From CAJQQK01 sp965224225 (GTDB lineage: Bacteria; Pseudomonadota; Alphaproteobacteria; Rhizobiales; Hyphomicrobiaceae): DNA of 64,000 nucleotides. The translations under genes and the position numbers were made by a program. Numbering within the stretch: the stretch's first letter is position 1; the number at the start of each line of letters is the position of its first letter. This document shows positions 8,835 through 17,941 of this stretch, piece by piece. The notes under the pieces were generated by a model that ran no database searches, was not told the origin of the DNA, and saw nothing but the letters and a program-made list of their open reading frames with translations. The stretch lies in the NCBI GenBank assembly GCA_965224225.1, contig CBDCZF010000034.1:88583-152582 (forward strand). Reading direction: 5' to 3'.

Positions 8835-9024
8835 TTGCACTGCAAAATCGCTACTCAGCCATGCCCCAGGCAGAGCGGTTGGTGCTTTGGCACCGCAGAA
8901 GATCAGGCGGAAGGTTTGCTGCAGGTTTATATTGGCTCAACACATGCGAATATATGCATTTATCGTGCATGCAAATGCTCGTTGAGACATTTTGCACTGC
9001 ATTACATGTTTTACTTGCACTGCA
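8835..9024 (+). repeat. Three copies of TTGCACTGCA in an AT-rich spacer
   Basis: The decamer TTGCACTGCA occurs at 8835-8844, 8992-9001 and 9015-9024. The surrounding spacer (8709-9130) is clearly more AT-rich than neighbouring genes and holds no convincing longer gene. The third copy overlaps a possible -35 box. TGCACTGCA is close to palindromic, so these could be protein-binding sites, but that is only inferred. Apart from these sites and the promoter-like element I see nothing else in this 420-bp stretch. Confidence 0.5.
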
Positions 9025-9044
9025 GCCAAAAGGCTTCATAAAAT
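9015..9044 (+). promoter_or_regulatory. Putative sigma-70-type promoter for the 27-residue peptide gene
   Basis: TTGCAC, 18-bp spacer, TAAAAT, ending 86 bp before the ATG at 9131. It is the best housekeeping-type match in the AT-rich spacer and faces the small gene. Position and base matches only; no start site is known. Confidence 0.45.
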
Positions 9045-9130
9045 TTGGTTAACCGGTGGGAACAGTCATTGTGTGCGTTCAGTCGTTCCCATCGTTGTGT
9101 GGCGGAGTTGACTGTCACTAGGAGGACGCC

Positions 9131-9214
9131 ATGGAACTGAGAACAAGACTAAACGTAGCCCTTGCAATGGCTTCATTCATTTTCCTTGCAGCCCTGGTAC
9201 TCGGGCTAATCTAG
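9131..9214 (+). CDS. 27-residue single-pass membrane peptide
   Basis: A very short gene: ATG at 9131, TAG at 9212-9214. It is preceded by TAGGAGGACGCC, a near-perfect Shine-Dalgarno at ideal distance. The peptide starts with a charged MELRTRLN head, then continues as an unbroken hydrophobic run to the end (ending LVLGLI), enough for one membrane helix with the N-terminus probably cytoplasmic. It is followed within 75 bp by a hairpin and then a terminator. Strong signals on both sides support real expression. I do not recognise a family; small membrane peptides often modulate transporters or kinases, but no partner is evident. Confidence 0.65.
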   Translation: MELRTRLNVALAMASFIFLAALVLGLI

Positions 9215-9217
9215 CCG

Positions 9218-9238
9218 CTGGCCGCAAAGAGCGGCCAG
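9218..9238 (+). terminator. Hairpin directly after the peptide gene
   Basis: Perfect 8-bp stem ctggccgc / gcggccag with a 5-nt loop, starting 4 nt after the stop codon. No T run follows, so it is more likely an mRNA-stabilising 3' structure than a complete terminator. Confidence 0.55.
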
Positions 9239-9256
9239 GGAACACAATAACCGATT

Positions 9257-9286
9257 GGCGCGACCGCGGGGGATCGCGCCATTTTT
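9257..9286 (+). terminator. Rho-independent terminator
   Basis: Stem ggcgcga / tcgcgcc with a loop of 10 nt followed by atttttg. It ends the short transcript carrying the 27-residue peptide. Confidence 0.75.
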
Positions 9287-9339
9287 GTGTGGATTTGGGA
9301 GACGACGTCAAACTGAGCACCGCGGCGTCGTTGCGGACG

Positions 9340-10086
9340 TCAGATCCGCTCACCGGCTTCGGCTCGCATCATCAGTTCGGCCAGATTGCCCTCGTTAACG
9401 AGCCGGCGAACCAGGCTTTTCAGGCCGTCGCGGCCAATCCGTCGCTCGATCTGGCGGACACGTGTCGCGGCAGCGCCGTAGGCTTCGCGCCAGCCGACCT
9501 GTTCGGTGTATTTGGCCCAGGCACCCAGGTAGGATTCGATCTGCATGACGCCTTCGACGGCCCGGCGGCCGACCGCTTGGCGCAGGCGCGGATCGTTCGA
9601 GACGACGACGGCCAGGCCCTCATCGAACCAGGCCGGCACCCGACCCAGCGCCCAGCCGATAAGACCCATGCGCCAATGCAGCTCGATATGCACCAGTTCG
9701 TGGGTTGCGATAACCTCGAAGACGCGCGATGGCGCAAGCAGCACGGCGTGCCAGCCATAGGCAATACCTTTGGCACCGCTCGCGCCGAACCGGCCGGCAC
9801 AGGCATACGTCCGGCACACGACGATACGCGGATTGGAGCGCATTTCGCCGAAAAACTCCGCCACCTCACGGCGTGCCAACTTCACTGCTGTCGCAATCCG
9901 GCGCCGCTCGGAGTTGGTCGTGCCCGCTTCGACATAGATGCCAGGGTCATCGGGCGCCAGTCGGCTGAGCTTATAACAGGCAGGGCAGACCATGTGCTGC
10001 GGCCCAGGCAGGATAACTGCAGCCGCGGCTGCGGCGGCCAGCATAAGCAATGATACGAAAAGCGCGATGCGCGCGGCGAGTTTCAT
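9340..10086 (-). CDS. Secreted zinc metallopeptidase-like protein (HExxH)
   Basis: 248 residues from ATG 10086, opening with a signal peptide or membrane anchor (MKLAARIALF and an Ala-rich stretch). A CPAC pair follows the hydrophobic segment. The centre carries THELVHIELHWRMG, an HExxH zinc motif, and about 25 residues later PAWFDEGLAVVVS, in which the Glu fits the third zinc ligand of gluzincin-type (peptidase MA-like) enzymes. Thus probably a periplasmic or surface metallopeptidase. No clear ribosome site precedes 10086, and the frame is open to 10146, so the start is uncertain. Not recognised as a named family; neighbours give no substrate hint. Confidence 0.75.
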   Translation of the reverse strand: MKLAARIALFVSLLMLAAAAAAAVILPGPQHMVCPACYKLSRLAPDDPGIYVEAGTTNSERRRIATAVKLARREVAEFFGEMRSNPRIVVCRTYACAGRFGASGAKGIAYGWHAVLLAPSRVFEVIATHELVHIELHWRMGLIGWALGRVPAWFDEGLAVVVSNDPRLRQAVGRRAVEGVMQIESYLGAWAKYTEQVGWREAYGAAATRVRQIERRIGRDGLKSLVRRLVNEGNLAELMMRAEAGERI

Positions 10087-10165
10087 GATCAAGGCTGCGT
10101 CGTGGTTGTCTTGGTCCGGCTCAGTGCAGCCCAGGGCGTGCAACATTCATGCCGGGCCTGCTGGC

Positions 10166-10534
10166 TCAGTGTGGCACCGCGACCGTCTGCGTGCCGCCGC
10201 CGTCACCATGCCTGCTGTCGCGAGCGCGCACGGTAACTGACTGAATCTCAGGTGCAATACGCACCCCCTGCAGTGATCGCGTGAAGGGCTGCTCGTTTTC
10301 GTGGGGATGGAACAGAGTGCGCGTGCCAAGCACCTTGCCGTCCGGTGCTATGACCTGCCATTGGTCGGCATAGTGCTTCCAACCGGTATCGTCATGACGC
10401 ACCGTAACATCGAAGGCGAACGTGCCGTTTGCCGTCTTGCGCACCTTGACGTCGACGACATCGGCCTTGCCGGCGAGTACCGATCCCGCAAACATTGCAG
10501 TCAGGCCAATTGCCAAACCGATCCGAGAAAGCAT
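10166..10534 (-). CDS. Small exported protein of unknown function
   Basis: 122 residues from ATG 10534 with AGGAG 11 nt upstream. N-terminal signal peptide (MLSRIGLAIGL to about SVLAGKA), then a beta-rich domain with KVRKTANGTFAFDVTVRHDD, WKHYADQWQV, GTRTLFHPHENEQPFTRSL motifs. The pattern of Trp, His and Asp residues looks conserved, as in small periplasmic Ig-like proteins. I cannot name a function. On the minus strand upstream of the metallopeptidase gene (79-bp gap) and divergent from the CDF gene. Confidence 0.75.
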   Translation of the reverse strand: MLSRIGLAIGLTAMFAGSVLAGKADVVDVKVRKTANGTFAFDVTVRHDDTGWKHYADQWQVIAPDGKVLGTRTLFHPHENEQPFTRSLQGVRIAPEIQSVTVRARDSRHGDGGGTQTVAVPH

Positions 10535-10670
10535 GATCACCCAACTCCTGTTGAACGCATCCATCCGGTGGCGTCTGCACCCTGGACAATTCTGCGAATG
10601 TGTCCGAACACACCCGACTTGATATAAGCCCGGAACCTAATCGCACCCGAAAGACCGAGAGGCCGTTTTC

Positions 10671-11615
10671 GTGGCAGCACACAGTTCGACACCGATCGTG
10701 ATCCTCGCACTCGGCGCCAACTTCGCCATTGCGTGCGCCAAGTTTTTGGCATTCTTGTGGACCGGATCTTCGGCCATGCTATCGGAGGCAATCCACTCCG
10801 TCGCCGACACTTCGAACCAGGGCCTCCTGCTTTACGGCACCTATCGTGCGGGCCGCCCGGCCGATGAGCGCCATCCGTTCGGCTACGCACGCGAGCTTTA
10901 TTTCTGGAGCTTTGTCGTCGCCATCCTGCTCTTTTCGCTGGGTGCCGGCTTTTCGATCTACGAGGGCATCGAAAAGCTCCGCCATCCCCATCCGATCAAG
11001 GATCCGTTCGTCAACTACATCGTGCTTGGCATCGCGATTGCCCTTGAAGGGGTGGCGCTGCGTGCTGCCCTGCGCGAATTCAACCGCCGGCGCGGCGGCA
11101 TTCCTGCGGTGCGCGCACTCCGCCGCTCTAAGGACCCCGCCCTCTTTACGATCGTACTCGAAGACCTGGCAGCCATCATCGGCTTGCTCGTCGCGCTGAC
11201 CGGCATTCTTGCCGCCCACCTGATGGATTGGCCCTCAGCCGACGGTCTCGCCTCGATCGTGATCGGGCTCGTGCTGGCGTTCGTTGCGGCATTCATCGCC
11301 GCCGAAGTCAAGGCGCTGCTGATCGGTGAAGCAGCACACCCCGAACTCCAGGACGGCGTGCATACCATCATCAACCACGAGCGTATAAACAACGGCCACA
11401 TTGTCGAGATCAACGAGATCCGCACCCTCCAGCTCGGCGCCAATGCGGTGCTCGTGACTGTCAGTGTCGACTTTGACGACACCACGCGCGCGACAGATAT
11501 CAAGGCCGCCACCAACCGGCTCGAAACCGCCATCCGCGAGCGCTTCCCTGAGGTTTCCAACTTCTACATCGAGGTCGAAGCAGCCTCGGATCACGCCGCC
11601 ATTTCGTCAAGGTGA
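10671..11615 (+). CDS. Cation diffusion facilitator (CDF) family transporter
   Basis: 314 residues starting at GTG 10671. N-terminal membrane domain with the CDF signature MLSEAIHSVADTSNQGLLL (metal-site region of TM2), then RHPFGYARELYFWSF and later VLEDLAAIIGLLVALTG (TM5 metal-site region). The C-terminal cytoplasmic domain (from about residue 225) is the usual regulatory ferredoxin-like fold. TM5 has LEDLA rather than the common HxxxD, as in the ZnT9-like branch of CDF proteins. Probably exports zinc, manganese or another divalent cation by proton antiport. Followed after 9 bp by the EamA gene, suggesting an operon. Confidence 0.9.
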   Translation: MAAHSSTPIVILALGANFAIACAKFLAFLWTGSSAMLSEAIHSVADTSNQGLLLYGTYRAGRPADERHPFGYARELYFWSFVVAILLFSLGAGFSIYEGIEKLRHPHPIKDPFVNYIVLGIAIALEGVALRAALREFNRRRGGIPAVRALRRSKDPALFTIVLEDLAAIIGLLVALTGILAAHLMDWPSADGLASIVIGLVLAFVAAFIAAEVKALLIGEAAHPELQDGVHTIINHERINNGHIVEINEIRTLQLGANAVLVTVSVDFDDTTRATDIKAATNRLETAIRERFPEVSNFYIEVEAASDHAAISSR

Positions 11616-11624
11616 GGGTCCTGC

Positions 11625-12506
11625 TTGGCGCTGCACCAACAAACTTCGGGCATCCTCTATTTCCTTCTGGCGATCGGCCTGATTGCCCTGGTTGATACCG
11701 TCTGCAAATTCTACACGGACGAACTGCACGCAGTCATGCTGGTGTGGGGCTATTTCGTGGCCATCGCGTGTTTCGTTAGCGCTCATTTCGGATTGAGCGG
11801 AAAGTTCGACTTGCTTCGCTGCAACCGTCCAGGCCTGCAAGTCGCGCGTTCCGGTTTCCTGGTGGCGTCGATCGCGAGCCTGTTTGTCAGCCTGACCTAT
11901 CTGCCGATCGCCGAGGCCACCGCCATCGGCTTTACCGGGCCATTGTTCATCACCGCCTTATCGGTGCCGCTGCTCGGCGAGCGGGTCGGCTGGCACCGTT
12001 GGCTCGCCGTTGCCGTCGGCCTCGCAGGCGTGCTCGTAATCGTCCGGCCCGGCGGTGCGGTCTGGCACTGGTCCGCCATCATGGCGCTGCTCGGAGCAGT
12101 CTCATTCGCCTTGTTCCAAATCGTCACCCGCCGGCTGGCAAACCAGGATCGCCACGAAACCACGCTACTCTATACAGCCGTTGGCGGCACCATCTGGGCC
12201 AGTCTAATTGTGCCCTTTTTCTGGACGACACCCACGATCGAGCACGTGGCCATGTTCCTTGCGACCGGAGCGATGGGGGCGGGCGCACACTATGCGATGC
12301 TGCAGGCCTTCGCGCGGGCGGAAGCCTCGCTGCTCGCACCCTTCAACTACAGCAAGCTCATCTGGGTCACGATTACGGGCTACTTGGTGTTCGGCGACTG
12401 GCCCGGGCTCGACACCTTGATTGGCAGCACCATCATCACGGGCGCAGGTCTCTACGTGATCTACCGGGAAGGCCGGCAGCGGCAGCAGGCAATCGGCAAA
12501 TGGTAG
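11625..12506 (+). CDS. EamA/DMT-family permease
   Basis: 293 residues from TTG 11625. Ten hydrophobic segments in two homologous halves, with the EamA landmarks LPIAEATAIGFTGPLFITAL and, in the second half, EASLLAPFNYSKLIWVTITG. These are inner-membrane metabolite exporters or importers with broad substrates; substrate cannot be inferred. Located 9 bp after the CDF gene, so likely cotranscribed; convergent with the downstream carboxypeptidase gene (35-bp gap). Confidence 0.9.
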   Translation: MALHQQTSGILYFLLAIGLIALVDTVCKFYTDELHAVMLVWGYFVAIACFVSAHFGLSGKFDLLRCNRPGLQVARSGFLVASIASLFVSLTYLPIAEATAIGFTGPLFITALSVPLLGERVGWHRWLAVAVGLAGVLVIVRPGGAVWHWSAIMALLGAVSFALFQIVTRRLANQDRHETTLLYTAVGGTIWASLIVPFFWTTPTIEHVAMFLATGAMGAGAHYAMLQAFARAEASLLAPFNYSKLIWVTITGYLVFGDWPGLDTLIGSTIITGAGLYVIYREGRQRQQAIGKW

Positions 12507-12541
12507 GCGCGCACGATCACCGGCCTCTCAGCCAACGAGCC

Positions 12542-13726
12542 TCAAGGCAGCCAGCCGAACGCCAGGTGGAAAAGTGAATCGAGCCCCCGACGGGTCAGAC
12601 CGCCACGCGCCACGTCCTCGGCCGCAAACAGCGGCACCTGGCTTTGCGCACCGGTCGAACTCGTCACCCGCAGCATCGCGATCTGATCACCGCGCCGGAT
12701 CGGCGGCTTCAATGGGCCATTGTAAATGATCGCACCCCTGAGACGCTGGGTGACGGGATAGCGTGGCAGAAACACGCTGACCTGGCCCTTGCCGACGAGC
12801 GGCACGAAAATCTGCGAACCGCCCCAGACCCGCGCCTGGCCGATAACCTCACCCTCGTCGAATACCTTGAAGGGTGCAAATCCGTCGAACCCCCACTTCA
12901 GGATGCGTACCGCCTCGTCCCAGCGCTCCTTCTTGCTCTTCATGCCGCCAAGAACCGCAATCAGGCGCCGTCCGTCCTTAATCGCCGATGCGACGATGCC
13001 GTAGCCGGCCTGCTTGGTGTATCCCGTTTTCAGACCGTCGACGCCGAGGTTCATGAACAGCAGGCGGTTGCGATTGATGAATTTGAACTTGCGGTACTTG
13101 AACTCGCGTTCGGCGAAATAGGGATAGTACTCGGCATAGGAATAGATCAGATGGCGCGCCAGGATCGCGAGGTCGCGGGCGCTCATCAGCTGGCGTGGAT
13201 GCGGCAGGCCGCTGGCGTTGCCGAATGTGGATTTGGTGAGCCCGATGCGCTTGGCCTCCTTTTCCATCTCGCGCGCGAACGCTTCCTCGGATCCTGCCAT
13301 GCCTTCGGCAATGGCGATCGCTGCATCGTTTCCGGACTGCACGACCAGACCGCGGATCATCTGCTCGAGCGTTGCCGACGTGTTGATCGGCACGAACATC
13401 GACGATGTGCGCGACGGCCCGCCGCCCCTGCGCCAGGCATTTTCGCTGACGACAAACTCGTCCGTGAGGCGCAGCTTCTTGGCTTCGAGCGCTTTGAAGA
13501 TCATGGCAAGCGTCATCAGCTTGCTCATGCTGGCCGGCGGCTGCGGCTGATCGGCGTCAAGGGCATAGAGGATCGAGCCCGTCTGCCCGTCGATGAGAAT
13601 GGCGTTTCGCGCCTTCGTCTGAAAACCTTCGTCATTGGCCGTAGAAGCTGCGAGCGGCACCCCCGCAAGGCCCCACGCCAAGACGATCAGTCCGCAAAGC
13701 CGCACAACGACTGCAGCGCGCATCAT
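12542..13726 (-). CDS. D-alanyl-D-alanine carboxypeptidase (PBP5/6 type)
   Basis: 394 residues. Signal peptide (MMRAAVVVRLCGLIVLAWGL), then the peptidase S11 domain with all three active-site motifs: SMSK (nucleophile Ser, near residue 66), SGN (VQSGNDAAIA) and KTG (GLKTGYTKQAG). A C-terminal beta domain of about 100 residues follows, as in PBP5/6, and the end is amphipathic, typical of membrane anchoring. Trims the terminal D-Ala of peptidoglycan side chains in the periplasm. Transcribed downstream of the rlpA locus, so it may form a cell-wall unit with it. Confidence 0.95.
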   Translation of the reverse strand: MMRAAVVVRLCGLIVLAWGLAGVPLAASTANDEGFQTKARNAILIDGQTGSILYALDADQPQPPASMSKLMTLAMIFKALEAKKLRLTDEFVVSENAWRRGGGPSRTSSMFVPINTSATLEQMIRGLVVQSGNDAAIAIAEGMAGSEEAFAREMEKEAKRIGLTKSTFGNASGLPHPRQLMSARDLAILARHLIYSYAEYYPYFAEREFKYRKFKFINRNRLLFMNLGVDGLKTGYTKQAGYGIVASAIKDGRRLIAVLGGMKSKKERWDEAVRILKWGFDGFAPFKVFDEGEVIGQARVWGGSQIFVPLVGKGQVSVFLPRYPVTQRLRGAIIYNGPLKPPIRRGDQIAMLRVTSSTGAQSQVPLFAAEDVARGGLTRRGLDSLFHLAFGWLP

Positions 13727-13871
13727 TTCCGCTTCCCGCTTCCAATCACATCAGCACGATTTTGGATCTATGGAATTCGCAACCCAATAGCAACCGTAAG
13801 CAACGCTTGTCCAATCCTGCAACCGGCCGGACCGATCGCGCTGGCTGGGAACAAAGAAACCTGGCAGCGGC

Positions 13872-14790
13872 CTAATAGCGCCGCGTGCCATCCCAGCGCG
13901 GGTAGCTCGGCCGATAATAGCTCTGCGATTGCCCGCCCGGCCGCACCGGCGCCCGGCCTTGCGCTTTCTGCCGCGGGCGCTGCCCGAACCAAGGTTGGCG
14001 CAGCAAAAAGGCTTCTTCGTGATGCGTGCCGGCAGCCTTTCCGGCCGGGCCTGCATACTGCAGATCGACCTCGGCCCGGGCCTCGTTGGCAACGCCGAGC
14101 AGGCGGGCTACACGTTCCGAGACAATGACGATGCGATCTCGATCGGGCGGCGCACGATCATTGAGGCGAATGAGAACGGTGCGTCCGTTCACACGGTTGG
14201 TGACGTAGGCGAACGACGGTAGCGGTAAAGTTGGATGGGCACCGGTCAGCAGTTTCGGATCGAAGATTTCGCCGGTCGATGTCTTATGGCCGTGCCAGGC
14301 ACTGCCCATCCAGCGCACGCTGCCCCGACCGGGCATAGGATGGATCCCGCCGCTCGACGTTTCGTCGTGGGGGTGTGACGGGCTCGACGTAGTCCCGGTG
14401 GCGTCCCCGCTGCACTCCGCGCTGTACCGGGACCGGCCAGGTCCGGTCTTTGGTCGCAGGCGGTGCATAGTGCGGTCGACTGCTCCGCGGCGGCGGCCGG
14501 TCGGTCCGCGCGACATCGCGATCGGCGGGCGGCCGGTAATAGCGGATCTTTGCCTGCCGGTCGAATTGCCGTGAGGCCGTGTCCTGCCAGGGTGGCGGCG
14601 CATCGTATCTGGCTGTTCGGGAGGCCCGGTTGCTTGGTGCCGGCGCAGCTCGCTTGGGCTGCTCGACCATGTTCAGCCGCCCGACGCTCTGCGTCCGGCC
14701 CCGTTCACCGACTGAACTGCAAGCCCCGAGCACGGCCATTGCAACGACCGCGGCCAGGCATCGAAACACGACACCGAAAATACGCAACAC
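13872..14790 (-). pseudogene. rlpA: RlpA-family lipoprotein, interrupted by one frameshift
   Basis: The N-terminal part from GTG 14790 (GGAG seven bases upstream) has a signal and lipobox (MAVLGACSS), then a long Pro/Arg-rich linker. The double-psi beta-barrel RlpA domain (GSAWHGHKTSTGEIFDP, AHPTLPLPSFAYVTN, VLIRLNDRAPP) lies in a different frame. Removing one G from the GGGG run near 14,323-14,326 joins both parts into one protein continuing YARSG-SVRWMGSAWHG. RlpA proteins are outer-membrane lipoproteins; some are lytic transglycosylases acting on denuded glycan strands. The single homopolymer change favours a sequence error over true decay. Neighbour of the carboxypeptidase gene. Confidence 0.85.
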
Positions 14791-14995
14791 AACCCAACTC
14801 CGCTGCGGCGGCCGCACCCTCGAAGGTGTCAGCCTGGAACACGTTGCAAGAGGTTGGCCGAGATTGGTTAACGAGACGTAAACGGCATCGCATTTCTGCC
14901 GCGCGCATCGCCTAGGCGCACCAGCCCTTGAGGTAGCGCACAAACCCGTCTAAAGGTCTTGTGTCTTGGGGCCTCGGGCACGATTTGCACCGACC

Positions 14996-15085
14996 GGAGG
15001 GGTGGCCGAGTGGTTGAAGGCAGCGGTCTTGAAAACCGCCAGGCGGGAAACCGTCTCGTGGGTTCGAATCCCACCCCCTCCGCCA
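14996..15085 (+). tRNA. tRNA-Ser (anticodon UGA)
   Basis: 90-nt gene including encoded CCA. Acceptor ggagggg pairs with cccctcc at the 3' end. The D-arm begins tggccgagtgg, the anticodon loop is CTTGAAA (anticodon TGA), there is a long variable arm as expected for Ser, and the T-arm contains ggttcgaatcc. Intact in all arms. Confidence 0.97.
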
Positions 15086-15241
15086 AGAAAATATGTTAAG
15101 ACATTGATATCATTTCTTCAATTTATGGATCGCGCAAAATCGATATCGATAGCCTCTTCACGCATCAATGGACGCTGGAGCTGGCCTATCGACGAAGATC
15201 TGTTTGGGCTTGTCTGACGGCATTTGCAATCCGCTGCTCGG

Positions 15242-16786
15242 CTACTTGCGTTCACCTTGCACGATACGGTCGAGCATCATGGCACAGAACAGAATGGCAA
15301 AGCCCGCCAGAATGCCTTGGCCCACGTTGGCGTATTGCAGTGCTTCGAGGACATCCTCGCCGAGGCCCTTGGCGCCGATCAGCGATGCCACCACGACCAT
15401 TGCTAGCGATAGCATGATGGTCTGGTTGATGCCGGCCCGGATCGAGGGGCTCGCAAGGGGCAAGTCGACGCGGGTGAGCAGATACCAGTTGCTGGCGCCG
15501 AACGAGATCGCGGCTTCACGCACATTTTCAGGCACGCCGCGCAGGCCCAGAACGGTCAGGCGAACGACCGGTGTGCCGCCGAAGATCATGGTCGTGACGA
15601 CGGCTGCGGGTTTACCCGTTCCGAAGAAGGCGATGACCGGGATCATGAATACAAAGGCCGGCATGGTCTGCATGAAATCCATGATCGGCTGGATGAAGGA
15701 GTAAAACCTCGGCCGCCGGGCGCAGTACATTCCGAGCGGAATGCCGATCACGATCGAAAGGCAGGCAGCGGTTCCAAGCAGGGCCAGTGTCGTCATCGCC
15801 TTTTCCCAGAAGCCGAGCAGGCCCATGTAGGCGAGGAATGCACCGGAATAAATGGCGGTGCGGTGGCCAGCGGACAGCCACGTCAACAGCACGACGAAGC
15901 TTGCAATCACCATCCAGGGTGTTTTGACGAACACCAGCTCCAACGCGTCGAGCATCAATCGGATGGCAAGCGTGATCAGGTCGAACAGGGCGTCGCCGTT
16001 GGTCACGGCAAATGTGAAAAAGGCTTCGACCCAGGCGATGCTGGTCAAACGGATGTCGGGATGGGTCGGGAAGTTTGCGAGGAACGGGAAAGCTCCGGGA
16101 AAGCTGTAATGCATCACCGTCGCGACCGTGATGATCAGCACGAAAATGACACTCAGGACAATATGGCGGACCGGCATGCCGGAAGGTATGGATGGTTCGG
16201 ACAACCAATCAGAGAAGCGCTTTTCGAGGAATGTGTTGGCGAGAACCGCCTGGGCTGCCTTGGCGATCAGTAGGATCGCGAGACCGCCGATCGCGATCCA
16301 GACGCCCTGCTCGGCCAGTTGCTCGGCCTCCAGGCGAATGCCGCCGATCGCACCCTCGAGTGACTGGACCGTGCGCTTATAGACCTCTACCTTCTCCGAT
16401 CCGCTCTCGATGGCGGCTGCGAGCTGTTTCTGCCTGAGCGCCAGCGTCGCCTCGATCGAGGTGATGCGGTCACGAGCGTCGGCGGCAAGGTCGCCGAAAA
16501 GACCTCTCGCCAGCTGGACATAAGCGAGCGTCTCGATGATCAGGAACGCAAGGCACCAGTTCCATAGGCCGCGTGCGCCGTACCAGATCGGACCAAGCAG
16601 GCCGGCCCAGAAATTGAATGTCCAAGAGAAGCGTGACTCGCTGCCGATATTGTCGAATTGCCGGGCGTAATAATCGGGGTTGGTGCGCACGAATTGCGCA
16701 ACTTGCTGGCGCCGTTCCTCGTTGCGGGCGGCGCGTTCCTGTTTCCGGCAACCTTGGAAACAAAACGGGTTGATGCCGTCGTTCAT
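15242..16786 (-). CDS. Quaternary-amine-type ABC transporter permease (ProW-like)
   Basis: 514 residues from ATG 16786, whose ATG overlaps the stop of the upstream ATPase gene (ATGA). The N-terminal about 250 residues are an extension with membrane segments and a coiled-coil stretch (RITSIEATLALRQKQL region). The C-terminal half is the permease domain with the EAA-like coupling loop GVPENVREAAISFGASNWY, and IMLSLAMVVVASLIGAKGLG. This is the membrane channel of a glycine betaine/proline-type (QAT) importer. Only gene of this ABC system whose frame is intact. Confidence 0.9.
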   Translation of the reverse strand: MNDGINPFCFQGCRKQERAARNEERRQQVAQFVRTNPDYYARQFDNIGSESRFSWTFNFWAGLLGPIWYGARGLWNWCLAFLIIETLAYVQLARGLFGDLAADARDRITSIEATLALRQKQLAAAIESGSEKVEVYKRTVQSLEGAIGGIRLEAEQLAEQGVWIAIGGLAILLIAKAAQAVLANTFLEKRFSDWLSEPSIPSGMPVRHIVLSVIFVLIITVATVMHYSFPGAFPFLANFPTHPDIRLTSIAWVEAFFTFAVTNGDALFDLITLAIRLMLDALELVFVKTPWMVIASFVVLLTWLSAGHRTAIYSGAFLAYMGLLGFWEKAMTTLALLGTAACLSIVIGIPLGMYCARRPRFYSFIQPIMDFMQTMPAFVFMIPVIAFFGTGKPAAVVTTMIFGGTPVVRLTVLGLRGVPENVREAAISFGASNWYLLTRVDLPLASPSIRAGINQTIMLSLAMVVVASLIGAKGLGEDVLEALQYANVGQGILAGFAILFCAMMLDRIVQGERK

Positions 16787-17869
16787 GAGACTTCCGTCCC
16801 CTCGATCACCGTTCGCAAGAATGTCGCTTCGTGTTATCACACCGACATCGACACCACCGTCCTCCACCAGAATTGGAGCTTGTCATCGTCGATTGCGAGT
16901 CTGAATGAGCTTGCTGAGAGCTTCGCTTTCCTTGACGCGCGGCGTCTGTCGCTGGCAGTTCTCCGCCGTTCGACTTGAACTCCGCGACCGGACGCATGAC
17001 CGCATGTGCTCTGACGACTTTTAGGCGCGATATGCCGGCAACGAAAGTCTGCGACATAGTCATCTGCCGGATGCATAACAATCTCTTCTGCCGTGCCGAT
17101 CTGTACCACTCGGCCATCACGCATGATTGCAATACGGTCGCCAACACGGACCGCCTCATCAAGATCATGCGTGATGAATATCGTCGTCTTCTTCAATACA
17201 TCTGAGAGCTTGATGAACTCATCCTGTAAGTTGTCGCCTTATCAGACGGATCGAGAGCACTAAAGGGCTCATCCATCAACAGTACGTCCGGGATCCGCAG
17301 CCAGAGCCCTTGCAAGTCCGACACGCTGTTGCATACCGCCAGACAACTCATGGGCGAACTTGTTGCCCCAGGCACCCAAGCTCGACAATGTCGAGGATGC
17401 TGGCTCGCTTGCCTGCAGACGGTCATTCTTGTTGATCGAGGCGAATCTCAAGCGGCATCGCGACATTGTCCAGTACGGAGCGATGCGGCAGCAGCGCAAA
17501 ATTCTGGAAGACCATTCCGATCTTGCGGTTGCGGAACTCCTGCAGGTCGCGCGGGCTGAGCGCCATTACGTCGGTGCCTTCGATGGTGATCTTGCCGGCG
17601 GTCGGCTCGAGTAGGCGGTTGAAGTGGCGCACCAGCGTCGACTTTCCGCTCCCCGAAAGGCCCATCACGCAAAAGATTTCGCCCCGATTCACCTTGAAGC
17701 TGACGTCGGCAACGCCGACGACGGCATTGTACCGCGCAAGCACTTCGGCCTTGGACAGGCCTTCGGTCCTGATGGCCTCGAGCGCGGCGGCGGCCTGATC
17801 ACCGAAGATCTTCCACACATTGGCGATGTCGATGACGACGTCGTCGCTCTGTCCCGTCGGTCCGGCCAA
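16783..17869 (-). pseudogene. QAT-family ABC transporter ATPase (ProV-like), several frameshifts
   Basis: From ATG 17869 the frame reads DVVIDIANVWKIFGDQ, Walker A MGLSGSGKST and the Q-loop VFQNFALLPHRSV, then shifts. The signature LSGGMQQRVGLARALA, Walker B DVLLMDEPFSALDP, and the H-loop with IFITHDLDEAVRVGDRIAI each lie in other frames. At least four single-base shifts fall between about 17,440 and 16,800. The end reads RTVIEGTEVS and overlaps the permease start. All functional motifs survive, with no large deletion, which argues for sequence error. Would energise import with the permease and the binding protein; the family often carries C-terminal CBS domains that sense ionic strength. Confidence 0.85.
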
Positions 17870-17941
17870 TGGTTTCCCCCTCGAAGACCTACCATCGGTT
17901 GCGCGACAACGCCTGCCGGCGTTGTCGCTGATTGCAGAGGG

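Noticed and set aside
8666..9052. A 128-codon plus-strand frame in the AT-rich spacer
   Set aside because: No ribosome site, unusual composition, no recognisable motif, and it overlaps the cysE promoter side. Treated as non-coding.
12644..14128. A 494-codon open frame on the plus strand
   Set aside because: It lies opposite the D-Ala-D-Ala carboxypeptidase with its three catalytic motifs and rlpA. The translation is Arg/His-rich without known motifs, typical of an antisense frame in GC-rich DNA.
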